From an uncultured Bacteroidota bacterium (GTDB lineage Bacteria; Bacteroidota; Bacteroidia; AKYH767-A; JABDAW01), in contig CAIMUP010000090.1 of the NCBI GenBank assembly GCA_903844645.1, positions 1 to 64,000 on the forward strand: a stretch of 64,000 bases of DNA, written 5' to 3'. Below, one piece after another: positions 26,533 through 35,191 of this stretch. The translations under genes were made by a program, and so were the position numbers. The notes beneath the pieces were generated by a model that worked only from the letters and a program-made list of their open reading frames with translations, made no database searches and was not told where the DNA came from. Numbering within the stretch: the first letter of the stretch is position 1; every line of letters begins with the position of its first letter.

Positions 26533-27021
26533 ATGAAAAAAATCGTAATCGTAATTGTGTTTAATTGTATTTTAATCGGCGGAGCCACCGCCCAAGTCAG
26601 GAATTATCTGATGAATGAAGACGATACCGTCCAGATGTACCATATAGATAGTATGCTGGCGAATTGTTTGAACAACTTTCAGTCGCCTGAAGACCTCGTA
26701 ACCTGCCTCAAGACGCACCGCAAATTGTGGGAAGACAGCCTCGATAATTCCTATCGGAAGCTGATGGCATTAGTTGATACTTCTATTCAGAATCGCCTGA
26801 TGGTAGCGGAATTTAGTTGGAAGAACGACATGGAAAACGACATCAAATTGTGGGAGAGTATTTACGACAGCAACCCGCATTGGTATGGCGAAGAAACCTC
26901 GAACAGCATGCTTCAATACTTCCTCGACCGTACCCGAGAACGGGCATTGGATATGCGGTTTTTCCTGAAAGATTTCATGCTCCGCAAGAAGCTCAAGAAC
27001 ATACCCCCACCGAGATATTAA
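26533..27021 (+). CDS. Secreted LprI/DUF1311-like protein
   Basis: The 162-residue protein has a signal peptide (MKKIVIVIVFNCILIGGATAQ). The region CLNNFQSPEDLVTCLKTHRK, then SLDNSYRKLMALVD and LMVAEFSWKNDMEND, follows the LprI N-terminal pattern (Cys, then N-x-x-Y-x-x-L, then an A-x-x-x-W segment). LprI of mycobacteria is a lysozyme inhibitor, but most family members are uncharacterised. The next gene starts 17 bp downstream and is probably cotranscribed. Confidence 0.65.
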   Translation: MKKIVIVIVFNCILIGGATAQVRNYLMNEDDTVQMYHIDSMLANCLNNFQSPEDLVTCLKTHRKLWEDSLDNSYRKLMALVDTSIQNRLMVAEFSWKNDMENDIKLWESIYDSNPHWYGEETSNSMLQYFLDRTRERALDMRFFLKDFMLRKKLKNIPPPRY

Positions 27022-27038
27022 ACTAAACAAAATAGATC

Positions 27039-27683
27039 ATGAAAAGAATAATTTTATTAATTACCGTCATTGCCGTTACCTCCGTTGCATTTGGGCAGAA
27101 TGCGAAGTATGTTTCCTCCATGGAAAAAACTATTGCCACCATAGATACCTCGAAAAGCGTGGCATCGCTACGGTTGGTTTGTAATTCTTTTGAACGCATC
27201 GCCAATGCAGAAAAGAAAGAATGGCTTCCTAATTATTACATCGCATACTGCTATATGTTGATGGCAACGTATGACAAGAGCAATGATAACATAGATGATT
27301 ATTGTGACAAAGCAGATGGTTTCATCGCCAAAGCAGACTCTTTAAAGCCGGATAATTCGGAGATATATGTCCTAAAAGGATGGGCATCTTCCTCCCGCAT
27401 CCGTGTGAATCCGATGGCAAGAGGACAAAAATACGGTATGGCATCGGCAGGTTTCCAAGAGAAAGCAAAGAGTTTGGATGCTACCAACCCCCGTCCTTAT
27501 TTTATGTTGGGCATGGGGAAATACTACACTCCGTCAGCCTTTGGAGGAGGGAAAGATAAAGCCCTTCCGTTGTTTGAGGAAGCAGTAAAAAGATATAAAT
27601 CCTTTAAACCAGTATCCAGCATTATGCCGCATTGGGGCGAAAAACAAGCCACCGATATGCTTGCGGATTGCAAAAAAGATTAA
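27039..27683 (+). CDS. Secreted TPR-like hypothetical protein
   Basis: The 214-residue protein has a signal peptide MKRIILLITVIAVTSVAFGQ. The mature part is helical with TPR-like spacing (NYYIAYCYMLMATYDKSNDN, SEIYVLKGWASSSRI, ARPYFMLGMGKYY-type segments) and a conserved-looking AFGGGKDKALPLFEEAVKRY. Proteins of this form are common as short periplasmic TPR proteins in Bacteroidota. No function is known. It is the second gene of a two-gene operon. Confidence 0.75.
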   Translation: MKRIILLITVIAVTSVAFGQNAKYVSSMEKTIATIDTSKSVASLRLVCNSFERIANAEKKEWLPNYYIAYCYMLMATYDKSNDNIDDYCDKADGFIAKADSLKPDNSEIYVLKGWASSSRIRVNPMARGQKYGMASAGFQEKAKSLDATNPRPYFMLGMGKYYTPSAFGGGKDKALPLFEEAVKRYKSFKPVSSIMPHWGEKQATDMLADCKKD

Positions 27684-28014
27684 TGTAATCCAGCCAGACA
27701 TGAATCCGGTTGAGAAGCGTTATTTTTAAGTAACTCTGCTGAGCCTTCCTGTTTTATTTGGAATTCCTTCCTATCCCATGGGATGCCCGTTGCGGCTATC
27801 CTGCATGTATGCCGTTTTTGGTAAAAGCGATTCCGTAGAATTCCTTATAATTTTTATCAGACAGCAAGTCCTTGCCCCAATCTGTCATTAAATTTGTTTA
27901 ATGCCGTTCGCCCCTTCCGACTGATTCCACGAATTAAATACCGATGTCTTGACCTTCACGGAATCAAATTAAATACTTTTCTTAAACTCTGGCGAAGCCA
28001 TCGGGAGGAAACAA
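27684..28014. other. Non-coding stretch left of array I
   Basis: No open gene, promoter or RNA is recognised. There are scattered partly complementary pieces (ttccgtagaattcc at about 27830 and cacggaatcaaatt at about 27957) that could be remnants of older repeats. I see no exact period here. Confidence 0.3.
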
Positions 28015-28320
28015 ATGGTTTATAGCAATCCTTTGCACAGCATCGTAGTAAATGACTCCATTTACTACGATGCTGTGCAGAATATTGTTATAAATGGGAT
28101 GGTATCAACACTCCTATATATAAGGAGTGGGTTATACCTTATTATATATAGTATTCGCCATGCGGGGATCGGGATGAAACAAATGATATATAGCAATCGG
28201 GAGAAGAAAATAGGTTCATATCATATGATATGGAGTTATTTTCCTCTCGCCACCGCCTCATATCATATGATATGGAGCAATCCCGAGAAGGAGATAGGTA
28301 TATATCATATGGTATGGAAA
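28015..28320. repeat. 42-bp phased array I with tatcatatgata palindromes
   Basis: The palindrome atatcatatgatat recurs at 28218 and 28260, with a variant (tatatcatatggta) at about 28302. The shared atg lies at 28183, 28225, 28267 and 28309, all 42 bp apart. Weaker copies in the same register are at 28015 (168 bp = 4 x 42 upstream) and 28099. Units also share a gcaatc(c/g)(c/g)gagaag block. The array lies in the 815-bp convergent gap between a TPR-like gene and an MBL hydrolase. The right flank 28321-28498 holds nothing recognised. Confidence 0.9.
28034..28079. repeat. Perfect hairpin with 21-bp arms inside array I
   Basis: The arms 28034-28054 and 28059-28079 are exactly complementary and are separated by only four bases (actc). 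Each arm begins tgcacagcatcg or ends with its complement. There is no T run, so a simple terminator role is not supported. Confidence 0.95.
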
Positions 28321-28498
28321 AAAAAGTGAATTTCAAAATTACAAACCAAGCTATTTTATCCCGAAATAACGAATGAATTTCATCATACCATGACACTCCC
28401 TTCCCGCTCTTACAGGGCGATTCAGGTCATTGCATGGTTCATCCTGAATGCCGTAAACATCCCGCTGAATAAAATGAAAAATAGGGGAGGGAGGATTT

Positions 28499-29341
28499 TT
28501 AAAACAAATCCGACAATCGGAATACATCCTTTACCCGAATGCCTTTATCGGTTCTTTGCAAGGTGCAGCACTCGTTGTATGGGTCGTGTTCGAAGAATAA
28601 AACGTAATCGTTGTCCACCGCCTTCTGGAGGAATGCCTCCTTTTCCACCATCGTCACCAAGGGGCGGGAATCGTAACCCATCACGAAGGGAATCGGGATG
28701 TGGGCTGTGGAAGGAATCAAATCGGCAACGAAAGCCACCGTCCGACCATTGCATTGGATGTGCGGAATCATCATTGCCTCGGTATGTCCGTTGGCATACA
28801 TTGCCTTGAATCCGGTAGCGATCTCCTGTCCTTCCTCCGCGAATTTCAACTGACCGGAATCCTTGATTGGGAGAATATTCTCCTTCAAAAACGAAGCCTT
28901 CTCTCGTGCATTTGGGTTCGTCGCCCATTCCCAATGTCGGGCATTGCTCCAATAGGTGGCGTTCTTGAAGGTCGTTTCATAGCCCGTTCGGTCGTGGTTC
29001 CACCGGATGCTTCCGCCACAATGGTCGAAGTGCAAATGGGATAAAAACATATCGGTAATATCATCGAAACCGAAGCCGAAGGCATTCAAAGATTTCTCCA
29101 AAGTGTCCTCTCCGTTCAGGTAGTAATGTTTGAAGAAATGCTCACTTTGCTTCGTACCGTTCCCGTTATCAATCAAGATAAGGCGATTGCCGTCCTCGAC
29201 CAGTAGGCATCGCAAAGCCCAGTTGCATAAATTGTTTTCGTCGGCAGGGATTAATTTATTCCAAATAACCTTAGGCACTACGCCAAACATAGCCCCGCCA
29301 TCCAGCTTGAAAAAGCCGGTGTTGATAGTATGCAGTTTCAT
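28499..29341 (-). CDS. MBL-fold metallo-hydrolase
   Basis: The 280-residue protein starts at the ATG at 29341 (MKLHTINTGFFKLDGGAMFG). The zinc-binding motif HLHFDHCGG (HxHxDH) is near residue 95, further ligands are in YANGHTEAM and FEHDP. The family is broad (quorum-quenching lactonases, glyoxalase II-like and others), and the substrate cannot be deduced. It starts 10 bp after the RRM gene and is probably cotranscribed with it. Confidence 0.87.
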   Translation of the reverse strand: MKLHTINTGFFKLDGGAMFGVVPKVIWNKLIPADENNLCNWALRCLLVEDGNRLILIDNGNGTKQSEHFFKHYYLNGEDTLEKSLNAFGFGFDDITDMFLSHLHFDHCGGSIRWNHDRTGYETTFKNATYWSNARHWEWATNPNAREKASFLKENILPIKDSGQLKFAEEGQEIATGFKAMYANGHTEAMMIPHIQCNGRTVAFVADLIPSTAHIPIPFVMGYDSRPLVTMVEKEAFLQKAVDNDYVLFFEHDPYNECCTLQRTDKGIRVKDVFRLSDLF

Positions 29342-29351
29342 AAAAGAAAAC

Positions 29352-29621
29352 TTACTTCCGTTCCTTCGGTTCGCGTGGTTCGCGGTCTTCGGCAATGGCT
29401 ACTTTCAGCTTCTTACCGTTAAAATCTATCCCATTTAATTCCGAAATTGCTCTCGCAGCCTCGTCTTCATTAGGCATTTCTATGTAACCAAAACCTTTGT
29501 TGTTCCCCGGTCTTCTATCAGGAATCAATTCTACGGAACCTACCGTTCCAAACTTTTCAAATTCATCTCGGATGACGCTTTCTTGCATATCATACTGGAG
29601 ACCTCCTACAAATAATTTCAT
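29352..29621 (-). CDS. RNA recognition motif (RRM) RNA-binding protein
   Basis: The 89-residue protein is one RRM domain: RNP2 is LFVGGL near the start and RNP1 is NKGFGYIEM near residue 45, followed by an acidic/basic tail rich in E, R and K. Such single-RRM proteins are common in Bacteroidota, where they are thought to act as post-transcriptional regulators in place of Hfq-type chaperones. It has its own -7 box at 29647 and leads into the MBL hydrolase gene. Confidence 0.92.
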   Translation of the reverse strand: MKLFVGGLQYDMQESVIRDEFEKFGTVGSVELIPDRRPGNNKGFGYIEMPNEDEAARAISELNGIDFNGKKLKVAIAEDREPREPKERK

Positions 29622-29646
29622 GTTGTCTTATTTTTAATTAATGCCG

Positions 29647-29654
29647 CAAAGATA
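29647..29654 (-). promoter_or_regulatory. -7 box TATCTTTG (minus strand)
   Basis: The plus strand reads CAAAGATA. It lies 25 bp upstream of the RRM ATG at 29621 and only 12 bp from the stop of the next gene. Confidence 0.6.
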
Positions 29655-29666
29655 GTAAATTCCCCG

Positions 29667-30473
29667 TTACTGTTCCAATATATCCATAAAATACCGAAAC
29701 CCGATAGCCGGTGAGCTACCTCGATACATTATCTTCCCCGCTATCTGTAACGCCTCTTTTCTATCCCGAAAACAGCCGCCCTTTGTGTAGCCTTTCGGAG
29801 TGATCATTTCCGATACATTGCCACAGATATTATACAACCCGAAACCATTCTCGGGATTAGAAATAGACGGACGAAGCATCACCAAAGCATGTTGCGGACG
29901 GGGTGTATTGCTACCGCCTTCCTCCGGTTCGTTGCTGTCGAAATTATAATAGTACCGCCCATTCGCATCCTTCAATGAATCGCCATTGGTATAGATGCCG
30001 CCAATCTTTGGATTCCGAGCCGCCAGCATCCATTCGTCCTCGGTAGGCATCCGAAACCGAACCTTTTTGTAGATCTTACTCGGCATGGCATTATATTTTT
30101 CCGTCAGCCATTTGCAGAATAATTCCGCCCCCTCAAAACTCACATTCACTACCGGATGTTCGCGATACTGCGGCATCAGATGATAGGTCATCATCAATTC
30201 TTCCGAATGAAAATCCGGCGGATGAACCCACCCCGTAGAATCAATTTGCGCCACAAGGAATTGCGGATTGTCATGAATCATCGGCTCCTCCAAAAACGAC
30301 TGATACATCGCATTCGTAACCTCTATCTTCCCGGCATACAGGGTGTCGGTAATCTTCGCCACCGTCTGTTCGATCTTATTCGCATCCCAAAGGAACACCC
30401 CTTCTTGCCCATAAACATTCGCCACCGCATAAACGAGCAGGCAAATCACTTGTACTATTCTTTTCATCATCAC
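29667..30473 (-). CDS. Secreted FGE/SUMF1-domain protein (GldJ/GldK-like)
   Basis: The protein has up to 268 residues. Three successive ATGs are available, and MKRIVQVICLLVYAVANVYGQ from the third gives a clean signal peptide without a lipobox. The domain has the usual FGE pattern: KIEVTNAMYQSFL, HPVVNVSFEGAELFCKWL, RFRMPTEDEWMLAARNP, GFGLYNICGNVSEM and a final SPAIGFRYF. Related T9SS/gliding proteins GldJ and GldK carry this domain but are longer lipoproteins, so this is a related periplasmic or secreted paralogue. A catalytic Cys pair of true formylglycine-generating enzymes is not evident. Confidence 0.83.
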   Translation of the reverse strand: MMMKRIVQVICLLVYAVANVYGQEGVFLWDANKIEQTVAKITDTLYAGKIEVTNAMYQSFLEEPMIHDNPQFLVAQIDSTGWVHPPDFHSEELMMTYHLMPQYREHPVVNVSFEGAELFCKWLTEKYNAMPSKIYKKVRFRMPTEDEWMLAARNPKIGGIYTNGDSLKDANGRYYYNFDSNEPEEGGSNTPRPQHALVMLRPSISNPENGFGLYNICGNVSEMITPKGYTKGGCFRDRKEALQIAGKIMYRGSSPAIGFRYFMDILEQ

Positions 30474-30497
30474 TATTTAATAAAATTGTTTCGGCGG

Positions 30498-30505
30498 CAA
30501 AAGTA
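30498..30505 (-). promoter_or_regulatory. -7 box TACTTTTG (minus strand)
   Basis: The plus strand reads CAAAAGTA. It lies 24 bp upstream of the first ATG at 30473. Confidence 0.6.
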
Positions 30506-30700
30506 GTGCATTTTTATTTAATGAAAGAATAGGGGAGAAGACCCCAAAATCCCAAAGCCGTCCCCATTTTAAGGTTTAAGGTTAAGGTTTCGGAACACGC
30601 CAACAACCTTAAACCCTTATGGCGCATCCCCAGCTGCCTCCCACCAAGAAGCCCCAATGAAGGCGGTAAGCGTGCCGAAATGCCTAAAAGTAGCGTTCCT

Positions 30701-30918
30701 TTGCCTCGAGGCAAAGGAGTAAAACTACGAGGCAACGGAGTTATGCCTTGAGGCAACGGAGCTATGCCTTGAGGCAACGGAGTTATGCCTTGAGGCAAAG
30801 GAGTTATGCCTTGAGGCAAAGGAGCAATGCCACGAGGCAACGGAGTTATGCCTTGAGGCAAAGGAGCAATGCCACGAGGCAACGGAGCTGCGCCATGAGG
30901 CAACAGAGCACAACTTTG
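30701..30918. repeat. 21-bp tandem array J
   Basis: Ten units with aggcaacggagttatgcctt start at 30709, 30730, 30751, 30772, 30793, 30814, 30835, 30856, 30877 and 30898. The flanks of each unit are complementary (gcctt-g-aggc), so every junction can form a short hairpin. The left end has the perfect palindrome ttgcctcgaggcaa at 30701-30714. The array lies in the 507-bp divergent gap. The left flank 30506-30700 contains no recognised feature. Confidence 0.97.
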
Positions 30919-30968
30919 AGGAATTTGAGGAATAAAACAGGGCTGCAGCGTATTTTTAGATTTTTTTA

Positions 30969-30976
30969 TAAATTTG
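30969..30976 (+). promoter_or_regulatory. -7 box TAAATTTG, 4 bp before the ATG
   Basis: Exact TAnnTTTG match ending four bases (cgcc) before the ATG at 30981. The mRNA would start at or next to the start codon. Confidence 0.6.
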
Positions 30977-30980
30977 CGCC

Positions 30981-32018
30981 ATGAATTATTTACAAAGACT
31001 CCTTATATATAGTGCTCTGTTGGGGGCATTTTCTTCTTGCAAGAACGAACTGGATGTGAACGCGCCGTGGAAGGAAACGACCGTGGTTTATGGCTTGTTA
31101 AGCCCTACCGATTCGGTGCAATACATCAAGATTAATAAAGCATTCCTCGGACCGGGCAACGAATTATCGTATGCTAAGATCGCGGATTCCGTTAATTATC
31201 CCGACATCCTGAAGGTTACGATTCAGAGGTTTAAAAAAGACGGGACGAAGGAAAGCCCTGTGCAATTAATCCGCGATATGAGCATCCAAAAAGATACAGG
31301 AATATTTATGAGCGATGCCGGGACAAATGTATTATATAAGTGGCTGACCCCGACCGGAACGATTGATAAAGAAAACCAGTATCTGTTGACCATTATCAAT
31401 ACCCAAAGCGGCAAAATGGTTACCGGATTCACGTCTATCGTTGGAGATATCAGTTCCCCAAATACGCCTACTGTGCCTTGGTCTTCCAAGACTTTGACAC
31501 TGACGAACCATCCTAACAACAATGTTAAGATAGGGTGGGGAACGGCTGCCAGCGGGAAGATTTACAACTTGGTTATTCGCATTTTTTATAAAGAAAAGGA
31601 TTTATCTACCAATAGTTTCTTCCCGAAGTATCTCGATTGGGCTTTCGGCAATCAGGAAGCATTGGATACTTTAGGCTCTAACGGCAATCCTGGGGAGAGT
31701 TTGGAGCAAGACTTCGAGGGAGATCAGTTTTACCAATATGTCGCAAACAAACTTGCCGACATGCCCTCCGGTAGCCGCCATCTTGATTCGATAAGTTTTA
31801 TCTGGAGCGTCGGTACGTTGGATTTGGATACCTATATTCAGGTCTATCAGCCCAGTATTGGCATTGTTCAAGAGAAACCTCAATATACAAACCTCAATGG
31901 CGGCATCGGAATCTTCTCGAGCCGCAGTACCTACACCGTTCATGGCTGCAAATTGAACCAAAACTCACAAGACACGCTGATATTAGGTCCGATGACTGCC
32001 AGCAAGGGCTTCTTTTAA
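30981..32018 (+). CDS. DUF4249-like lipoprotein
   Basis: The 345-residue protein starts with a lipoprotein signal (MNYLQRLLIYSALLGAFSSC, lipobox FSSC). The segment LDVNAPWKETTVVYGLLSP followed by IKINKAFLGPGN resembles the start of DUF4249 proteins, which are outer membrane lipoproteins of Bacteroidota often near TonB-dependent receptors. The rest is predicted beta-rich. No receptor is adjacent here. The ATG lies only 4 bp after the -7 box and no other Met is available in the signal region, which suggests a leaderless mRNA. Confidence 0.75.
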   Translation: MNYLQRLLIYSALLGAFSSCKNELDVNAPWKETTVVYGLLSPTDSVQYIKINKAFLGPGNELSYAKIADSVNYPDILKVTIQRFKKDGTKESPVQLIRDMSIQKDTGIFMSDAGTNVLYKWLTPTGTIDKENQYLLTIINTQSGKMVTGFTSIVGDISSPNTPTVPWSSKTLTLTNHPNNNVKIGWGTAASGKIYNLVIRIFYKEKDLSTNSFFPKYLDWAFGNQEALDTLGSNGNPGESLEQDFEGDQFYQYVANKLADMPSGSRHLDSISFIWSVGTLDLDTYIQVYQPSIGIVQEKPQYTNLNGGIGIFSSRSTYTVHGCKLNQNSQDTLILGPMTASKGFF

Positions 32019-32090
32019 TCTCATTCCTTTAATTAATACCTCAAATAGTTTCTAAATTTTTACCACAACTAATAATTAATACATAATAAT

Positions 32091-32657
32091 ATGAATAAAA
32101 CAACTTCCCAGCCCCGCACTTTAGTCCTTGTCTCTATGATTTTTATCGCTGCCATTGCCAGATTAATCCCACACCCCTGGAACTTCACGCCGATAGCCGC
32201 CATGGCACTCTTCGGAGGCGTCTATTTCAGCAATAAACTTCAGGCTTTTGCCGTAACCATCCTCTCGTTATTACTAAGCGATGTGCTGACCATTGTTTTC
32301 ATTAATAATTCGTTCACATCCCTCTCAAAATATATGGTTTCATTAGGCGAATTATCCATTATTGCCGGGTTTATCATTACGGTTTCATTGGGAATTATCA
32401 TCAGCAACCGGACATCCGTCCGAAACCTGATCGGTGCCTCGCATTGTTCCTCCGTAATATTCTTTTTACTGACCAATATGGCAGTGTGGAATAACGACCC
32501 TTTGTATCCTCAAAACTTTTCCGGTTTAATCGCCTGTTATGTTGCCGGATTACCCTTCTTCCGCAATGAAATCTTAGGCGATTTATTCTATACCGCAGTC
32601 CTTTTCAGCAGTTTCTTCATCGTCAGAATGAAATTCCCGAGGGTTGCCGAGGTATAA
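32091..32657 (+). CDS. DUF6580-like integral membrane protein
   Basis: The 188-residue protein has about five membrane helices. The pattern IARLIPHPWNFTPIAAMALFGGVYF near the N-terminus and the conserved aromatic block TNMAVWNNDPLYPQNFSG are typical of DUF6580 proteins, which resemble ECF-type substrate-binding (S) components. A vitamin or cobalt transport role has been suggested for relatives, but there is no ECF ATPase gene in the window. It follows the lipoprotein gene by 72 bp. Confidence 0.78.
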   Translation: MNKTTSQPRTLVLVSMIFIAAIARLIPHPWNFTPIAAMALFGGVYFSNKLQAFAVTILSLLLSDVLTIVFINNSFTSLSKYMVSLGELSIIAGFIITVSLGIIISNRTSVRNLIGASHCSSVIFFLLTNMAVWNNDPLYPQNFSGLIACYVAGLPFFRNEILGDLFYTAVLFSSFFIVRMKFPRVAEV

Positions 32658-32850
32658 GTTTTCCTTGGGAAATATCTTTGGCGTGAAGGGAAATTCAAAA
32701 TCCTGAATCCTACTTTCATTCCATTTTTAAGAGGAACAATTATCCGATTCCTTTTCAGGAGGTTGCAAACGACCCCATTTCGGGTGTTACTCTATTCCCT
32801 AATATAATCCGTTAATTTGCGTTCATAAGAACAACTAATAAATTAAAAAG

Positions 32851-34407
32851 ATGGAAAAAATAAAGATTCTTTGGGCAGACGACGAGATAGATTTGTTGAT
32901 GCCCCACATCCTCTTCCTAAAAGAAAAAGGATACGACGTAACGACCGCAAACAATGGCGACAAGGCTTTGGAATTAATGAAAGAAAAAACCTTCGACATT
33001 GTCTTTCTGGATGAAAATATGCCCGGCAAATCAGGCTTGGAGACCCTTGCCGGAATCAAAAGGATCTATCAGGATGTACCCGTAATCATGATTACCAAAA
33101 GCGAGGAAGAACATATTATGGATGAAGCAATCGGTTCGCAGATTGCGGACTTTTTAATTAAGCCCGTGAACCCTAACCAGATTTTATTGGCAATTAAAAA
33201 GAACCTCGAGAACAAGCGGTTGATCAGTGAGAAAACAAACATGGATTATCAGCAAGAGTTCCGTCAAATAGGCATGTCGCTGGGCGATAGGATGGACTTT
33301 AAACAATGGGCAGAGGTGTATAAAAAGTTGATTTATTGGGAGCTACAACTCGAGAAGAGTGCCGATGAAAGCATGTACGAAATCCTGACCATGCAGAAGA
33401 ACGAAGCCAACAACCTGTTCTGTAAATATGTCGAGAAGAACTATTGCAACTGGGTAAAGAAGCCTGACGAAGGTGCTCCGATCATGTCAAATACCTTGAT
33501 GAAGAAACGCGTATTTCCTTTGTTGGAGAATACCGAAGAACCGGTGTTCTTCCTCTTGATTGACAACCTTCGCTACGACCAATGGAAGGTGATTCAGCCG
33601 TTGCTGACCGAGTATTTCAAGGTCGTGGAAGAAGACTCCTACTACGGCATCCTTCCCTCCGCGACGCAGTATGCAAGGAATGCTTTGTTTGCCGGATTGA
33701 TGCCCTCCGAGATAGAAACTCGCTTCCCGAAAATGTGGAGCAATGATGAGGATGAGGGTGGTAAAAACTTGTACGAAGAACAATTTTTAGCTGATCAAAT
33801 TACTCGGAATAGAAAGAATTATAAAATGTCGTACACTAAAATTACGAACCACAATGCCGGTAAAGATTTGGTGGATAATATCAACAACATGATGCAGAAT
33901 CAGCTCAATGTTATTGTCTATAATTTCGTGGATATGCTCTCCCATGCCCGCACCGAAATGGAGGTCCTTCGCGAGCTTGCCGATGACGAAGCCGCGTACC
34001 GTTCTATTACCCTGTCATGGTTCGAACATTCCCCGTTGTTCGAGGCTTTGAAGAAGATTGCAGATAAAAAAATCAAGCTCGTGATCACCACCGATCATGG
34101 AACTATTAAGGTGCGTGAACCGATACAAATTGTGGGAGATAGAAACACAAATACCAACCTCCGATACAAGCAAGGAAAGAACCTGAATTACAAGAAGAAC
34201 GAAGTCTTCGAAATCAAGAAACCGGAGGATGCCATGCTGCCGAAATTACATTTAAGCAGTGCTTATGTATTCGCGATGGGAGATAAGTTTTTCGCCTATC
34301 CGAACAACTATAATTACTACGTTAATTATTACACCAACACCTTTCAACATGGCGGCGTTTCCATGGAGGAAATGATTATTCCCTTCATTTATTTACGGTC
34401 GAAATAG
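32851..34407 (+). CDS. porX: T9SS response regulator PorX
   Basis: The 518-residue protein has an N-terminal receiver domain (D10, D11, phospho-acceptor D54 in FLDENMPGKSG, K in LIKPVNPNQ). A helical linker follows, then a C-terminal PglZ/alkaline-phosphatase-like domain from about residue 220. Metal-binding segments are LLIDNLRYDQWK, ILPSATQYARNALFAG, VDMLSHARTEME and TTDHGTIKV. PorX with its kinase PorY and a SigP-type sigma factor controls T9SS gene expression in Porphyromonas, and the PglZ domain acts on cyclic or linear oligonucleotides in described members. A weak -7-like gttaatttg lies near 32813. No PorY gene is nearby. Confidence 0.95.
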   Translation: MEKIKILWADDEIDLLMPHILFLKEKGYDVTTANNGDKALELMKEKTFDIVFLDENMPGKSGLETLAGIKRIYQDVPVIMITKSEEEHIMDEAIGSQIADFLIKPVNPNQILLAIKKNLENKRLISEKTNMDYQQEFRQIGMSLGDRMDFKQWAEVYKKLIYWELQLEKSADESMYEILTMQKNEANNLFCKYVEKNYCNWVKKPDEGAPIMSNTLMKKRVFPLLENTEEPVFFLLIDNLRYDQWKVIQPLLTEYFKVVEEDSYYGILPSATQYARNALFAGLMPSEIETRFPKMWSNDEDEGGKNLYEEQFLADQITRNRKNYKMSYTKITNHNAGKDLVDNINNMMQNQLNVIVYNFVDMLSHARTEMEVLRELADDEAAYRSITLSWFEHSPLFEALKKIADKKIKLVITTDHGTIKVREPIQIVGDRNTNTNLRYKQGKNLNYKKNEVFEIKKPEDAMLPKLHLSSAYVFAMGDKFFAYPNNYNYYVNYYTNTFQHGGVSMEEMIIPFIYLRSK

Positions 34408-34432
34408 TTGAAGGGTTTAAACAAAAATACCC

Positions 34433-34858
34433 ATGAAAATTTATTACAACGACAACTACATCAGCATTGATGAGTATGCCATTCATAAAAAACGAACCAT
34501 CCCATACATGCTCCGAAAATTTAATAAAGGTGAAATCCCTGGGCTATCTATTGGCGGTATTCGGCTTTGTTCCAAAGAAAATCCGACCGCTCATTGGTAT
34601 CATTATGGGATGGAGGATGAAAAAATTTATTTGCCCGAACGACCAAAAATATTGGTGCTTGAAAACATGATAACGGTCCAGAATTATGCGCATAAAGTTA
34701 ACAGAATGGCTGATGCTGTTTACGATCTTATCCTGAATCGAAAGATGCAATGTTGCATCATTTCAGGAATCGTTTTTGTCGATAGAGGTATTACCATTCA
34801 CCAAGAACTCCTTGAAATATCCGGAAAGAAAGATCACATTCATAAGCGCAGGCAATAA
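34433..34858 (+). CDS. Small protein with two excisionase/MerR-like HTH segments
   Basis: The 141-residue protein starts 25 bp after porX. It contains two similar segments: SIDEYAIHKKRTIPYMLRK with GEIPGLSIGGIRL near residues 11-45, and TVQNYAHKVNRMADAVYDLI with MQCCIISGIVFVDRG near 82-120. Both follow the excisionase-type pattern (helix, turn, helix, then K-G-x-I-P and a beta wing). This suggests a small DNA-binding protein with duplicated HTH domains. That is my inference from pattern, and the second copy is degenerate. No integrase is nearby. Confidence 0.65.
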   Translation: MKIYYNDNYISIDEYAIHKKRTIPYMLRKFNKGEIPGLSIGGIRLCSKENPTAHWYHYGMEDEKIYLPERPKILVLENMITVQNYAHKVNRMADAVYDLILNRKMQCCIISGIVFVDRGITIHQELLEISGKKDHIHKRRQ

Positions 34859-34972
34859 ATTGTCGCCAAGGTTTTCCGCAGCACTTTTCTTAGGAAAATT
34901 TTATTCGGAATCGTAAACAGTTGCTCCTTTTGAGGTAAAATAATATCTGATATTTCATTCACCAGAAGAATT

Positions 34973-35191
34973 ATTGCCGATGCAACTTCTTCTATCGCAG
35001 ATGTGGGAAGTATTATCTGCGATGCAACTTCTAACATAGCAGATGTGTGAAATATTATCTGCGATAAAACTTCTAACATAGCAGATGTGTGATGTAATAT
35101 CTGCGATATAATTTCTCACATCGCAGATAATATTCCACATATCTGCGATACCATTTCTAACATCGCAGATGGTGAATTAATTATCTGTCAT
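34973..35191. repeat. 42-bp (2 x 21) tandem array K with inverted pairs
   Basis: The palindrome-like atctgcgat occurs at 35015, 35057, 35099 and 35141, exactly 42 bp apart, with degenerate copies in register at 34973 (attgccgat) and 35183 (atctgtcat). In the second half of most units its complement, atcgcagat or atagcagat, appears, so each 42-bp unit contains a potential hairpin. The array lies between the double-HTH gene and an unknown gene, both on the plus strand. The flank 35192-35487 contains no recognised feature. Confidence 0.94.

Noticed and set aside
28034-28079. Rho-independent terminator
   Set aside because: The stem is strong, but there is no T run on either side and the nearest gene ends 350 bp away.
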